In this document: positions 62,832 through 64,000 of the stretch, piece by piece | Numbering within the stretch: the stretch's first letter is position 1 | Layout: the number at the start of each line of letters is the position of its first letter | Assembly (NCBI GenBank): GCA_002373775.1 | Contig: DFJW01000025.1 | Span: 1-64,000, forward strand | DNA length: 64,000 bases | Direction of reading: 5' to 3' | DNA from: Ruminococcus flavefaciens | Lineage (GTDB): Bacteria > Bacillota > Clostridia > Oscillospirales > Ruminococcaceae | Translations under genes and position numbers: made by a program | The notes under the pieces: model-generated | The model's input: only the letters and a program-made list of their open reading frames with translations | What the model was told of the DNA's origin: nothing | The model's database searches: none

Positions 62832-63677
62832 ATGAAACAGGATTTCAGGATACTTACAGCCGGCGGCGATATGCGGATGCTCAGCTGCGCCGGACGGCTT
62901 TCAGAAGACTATATAACAGCCGTGACCGGATTTGACACGGAGCATATACCTGAAAGCATGAAGGCTGAAGGCAGATATGACTGCCTTGTGCTTCCGGTGA
63001 TGCCGCTCGACGACAGCGGAGATGTCAGTACTCCATGCTTTTCCGGAAGGCTCACATCCGGAGAACTGGAAAATATGCTCACGCCGGATGCAATGATATT
63101 TGCAGGCAGAGTGGATGAAAGACTCATGGAGAAATTTCCCGGACACGATATCATAGATTATATGCTGCGGGAAGAGCTTATGCTGAAAAATGCGATACCC
63201 ACGGCGGAAGGAGCAGTGCAGATAGCGCTGACAGAACTGCCCGTTACTCTCAGCGGACTTAAAGTTCTGATCGTAGGTCTCGGCAGGATAGGAACAGCAC
63301 TTGCCGGGGTACTCAAAGGCTTCGGAGCTGACATCACTGCGGCGGTCAGAAATGCAAAGGGTGCAGCCAGAGCACGAATACTCGGGATAAAGCCGGTGTG
63401 TATGAAGGATATCGGCACAGAATACGGGCTGGTGTTCAATACTGTTCCGGAACTGGTCATGGGACGCAGTCTGCTGAGCAGGCTTGATCCGGATACTTTG
63501 ATAATAGACCTTGCATCCAAGCCGGGAGGCATAGATTTTGATTCTGCATCCGAACTCGGTATGCACGTTATATGGGCGCTGGGACTTCCCGGAAAGACGG
63601 CGCCCGTTACTGCCGGCGAGATGATAGGCGAGACCATAGCCGGGATACTTTCTGAAAGAGGTGACAGATGTGGATGA
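62832..63677 (+). CDS. dpaA: Dipicolinate synthase subunit A
   Basis: A 281-residue protein. It starts FRILTAGGDMRMLSCAGRL, typical of DpaA (SpoVFA). A central Rossmann motif LKVLIVGLGRIGTALA (near residue 143) and IIDLASKPGGIDF follow. With DpaB it oxidises a lysine-pathway intermediate to dipicolinic acid, the spore core solute. GGAGG precedes the ATG. Overlaps dpaB by 8 bp. Confidence 0.93.
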   Translation: MKQDFRILTAGGDMRMLSCAGRLSEDYITAVTGFDTEHIPESMKAEGRYDCLVLPVMPLDDSGDVSTPCFSGRLTSGELENMLTPDAMIFAGRVDERLMEKFPGHDIIDYMLREELMLKNAIPTAEGAVQIALTELPVTLSGLKVLIVGLGRIGTALAGVLKGFGADITAAVRNAKGAARARILGIKPVCMKDIGTEYGLVFNTVPELVMGRSLLSRLDPDTLIIDLASKPGGIDFDSASELGMHVIWALGLPGKTAPVTAGEMIGETIAGILSERGDRCG

Positions 63678-64000
63678 TAGATTCAGAGGCCTCCGCATAG
63701 GCTATGTCATGACAGGCTCGTTCTGCACATTTGAAAAGAGCTTTGAACAGGCAGAGCGCCTGCGCTCGATGGGCGCTGAGCTCATACCGGTAATGTCAGA
63801 GCATGCTGCCGGGATATCCACAAGATTCGGCAGTGCCGAAGAAAATGTGAAACGGCTGAGCGAGATATGCGGCAGAGAGGTGATAACTGATATCGCTTCC
63901 GCCGAACCAATCGGTCCTAAGGACATGACAGATATCATGGCAGTCGTGCCATGTACTTCGAATACGGCAGCGAAACTGAGCCACAGTATAACTGACACGG
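63670..64000 (+). CDS. dpaB: Dipicolinate synthase subunit B, 3'-truncated by window edge
   Basis: The frame from GTG 63670 stays open to the window end (about 110 codons). It reads VDDRFRGLRIGYVMTGSFCTF, then IGPKDMTDIMAVVPCTSNTA, the flavoprotein-type fold of DpaB. AGAGGTG lies 6 bp before the GTG. The coding start inside dpaA implies coupled translation. Confidence 0.9.
   Translation, partial: MDDRFRGLRIGYVMTGSFCTFEKSFEQAERLRSMGAELIPVMSEHAAGISTRFGSAEENVKRLSEICGREVITDIASAEPIGPKDMTDIMAVVPCTSNTAAKLSHSITDT

Noticed and set aside
62901-63698. 265-codon minus-strand ORF opposite dpaA
   Set aside because: Shadow of dpaA; dpaA itself has clear motifs, a ribosome binding site and coupling to dpaB.

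Overview
The window looks like a chromosomal segment from a cellulosome-forming gut or rumen Firmicute close to Ruminococcus flavefaciens. The main evidence is the left end, which carries the 3' part of a sca cluster in the gene order known from that species: scaB (cohesins plus X-dockerin), cttA (X-dockerin) and scaE (one cohesin plus a cell-wall sorting signal). All three have long Thr-rich linkers. A dockerin-bearing pectate lyase at 47.2-49.8 kb fits the same lifestyle. Promoters are mostly clean -35/17 bp/-10 sites, with purine-rich ribosome binding sites and U-tract hairpin terminators.

Layout. 1-8.5 kb: sca cluster. 8.5-16 kb: ttcA, galE, a small membrane protein, ung, metF with a free-standing MetH reactivation domain, an orphan sugar-type solute-binding lipoprotein and a second sugar epimerase. 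16-20.8 kb (minus): mazG-hup-rqcP, an aminotransferase-hypothetical-trpS operon and a 56-residue 2[4Fe-4S] ferredoxin. 20.9-23.7 kb (minus): a sensor kinase/response regulator pair. 23.9-28.9 kb: a TPR-like protein, an MBOAT acyltransferase with an SGNH partner, and a SpoVB/MurJ-type flippase. 29-35.6 kb: PHP phosphatase, Lrp regulator, aminotransferase and ispE, followed by a vWA/PP2C/kinase signalling triad. 35.8-40.6 kb: ECF sigma with a membrane partner, a duplicated lipoprotein and an ACT/UPF0210 pair. 40.7-45.5 kb: two cysteine synthases, an Rrf2 regulator, a choline-kinase-like protein and a degenerate ATPase-like protein. 45.6-53.8 kb: GH25 lysozyme, pectate lyase, the SCIFF peptide and its radical SAM maturase, and an ABC-F protein. 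53.8-56.1 kb: an AgrC/AgrA-like two-component system with a tiny target gene. 56.3-62.6 kb (minus): an acidic membrane protein, a methyltransferase, and proBA with a 2-hydroxyacid dehydrogenase. 62.8-64 kb: dipicolinate synthase genes dpaA and dpaB (cut by the window end), which imply sporulation capacity.

The most interesting unit is at 53.82-56.16 kb. An HPK10/LytTR two-component system is followed by a separate promoter carrying two perfect 14-bp direct repeats spaced 21 bp apart, the geometry of AgrA/LytTR operators. That promoter drives a transcript of about 160 nt whose only ribosome-bound ORF encodes a 15-residue Trp-rich peptide (MQKMILIDWLWWLFQ), closed by a strong terminator. This looks like a compact peptide-signalling circuit with no AgrB/AgrD. 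A second small element is a 9-codon leader peptide ending Cys-Cys-stop upstream of cysK, which suggests cysteine-sensing attenuation. Several promoters also share an unusual T-rich spacer motif after the -35 box.

No rRNA, tRNA, CRISPR array, insertion sequence or prophage was recognised. All functional names come from reading motifs by eye; no database search was run.
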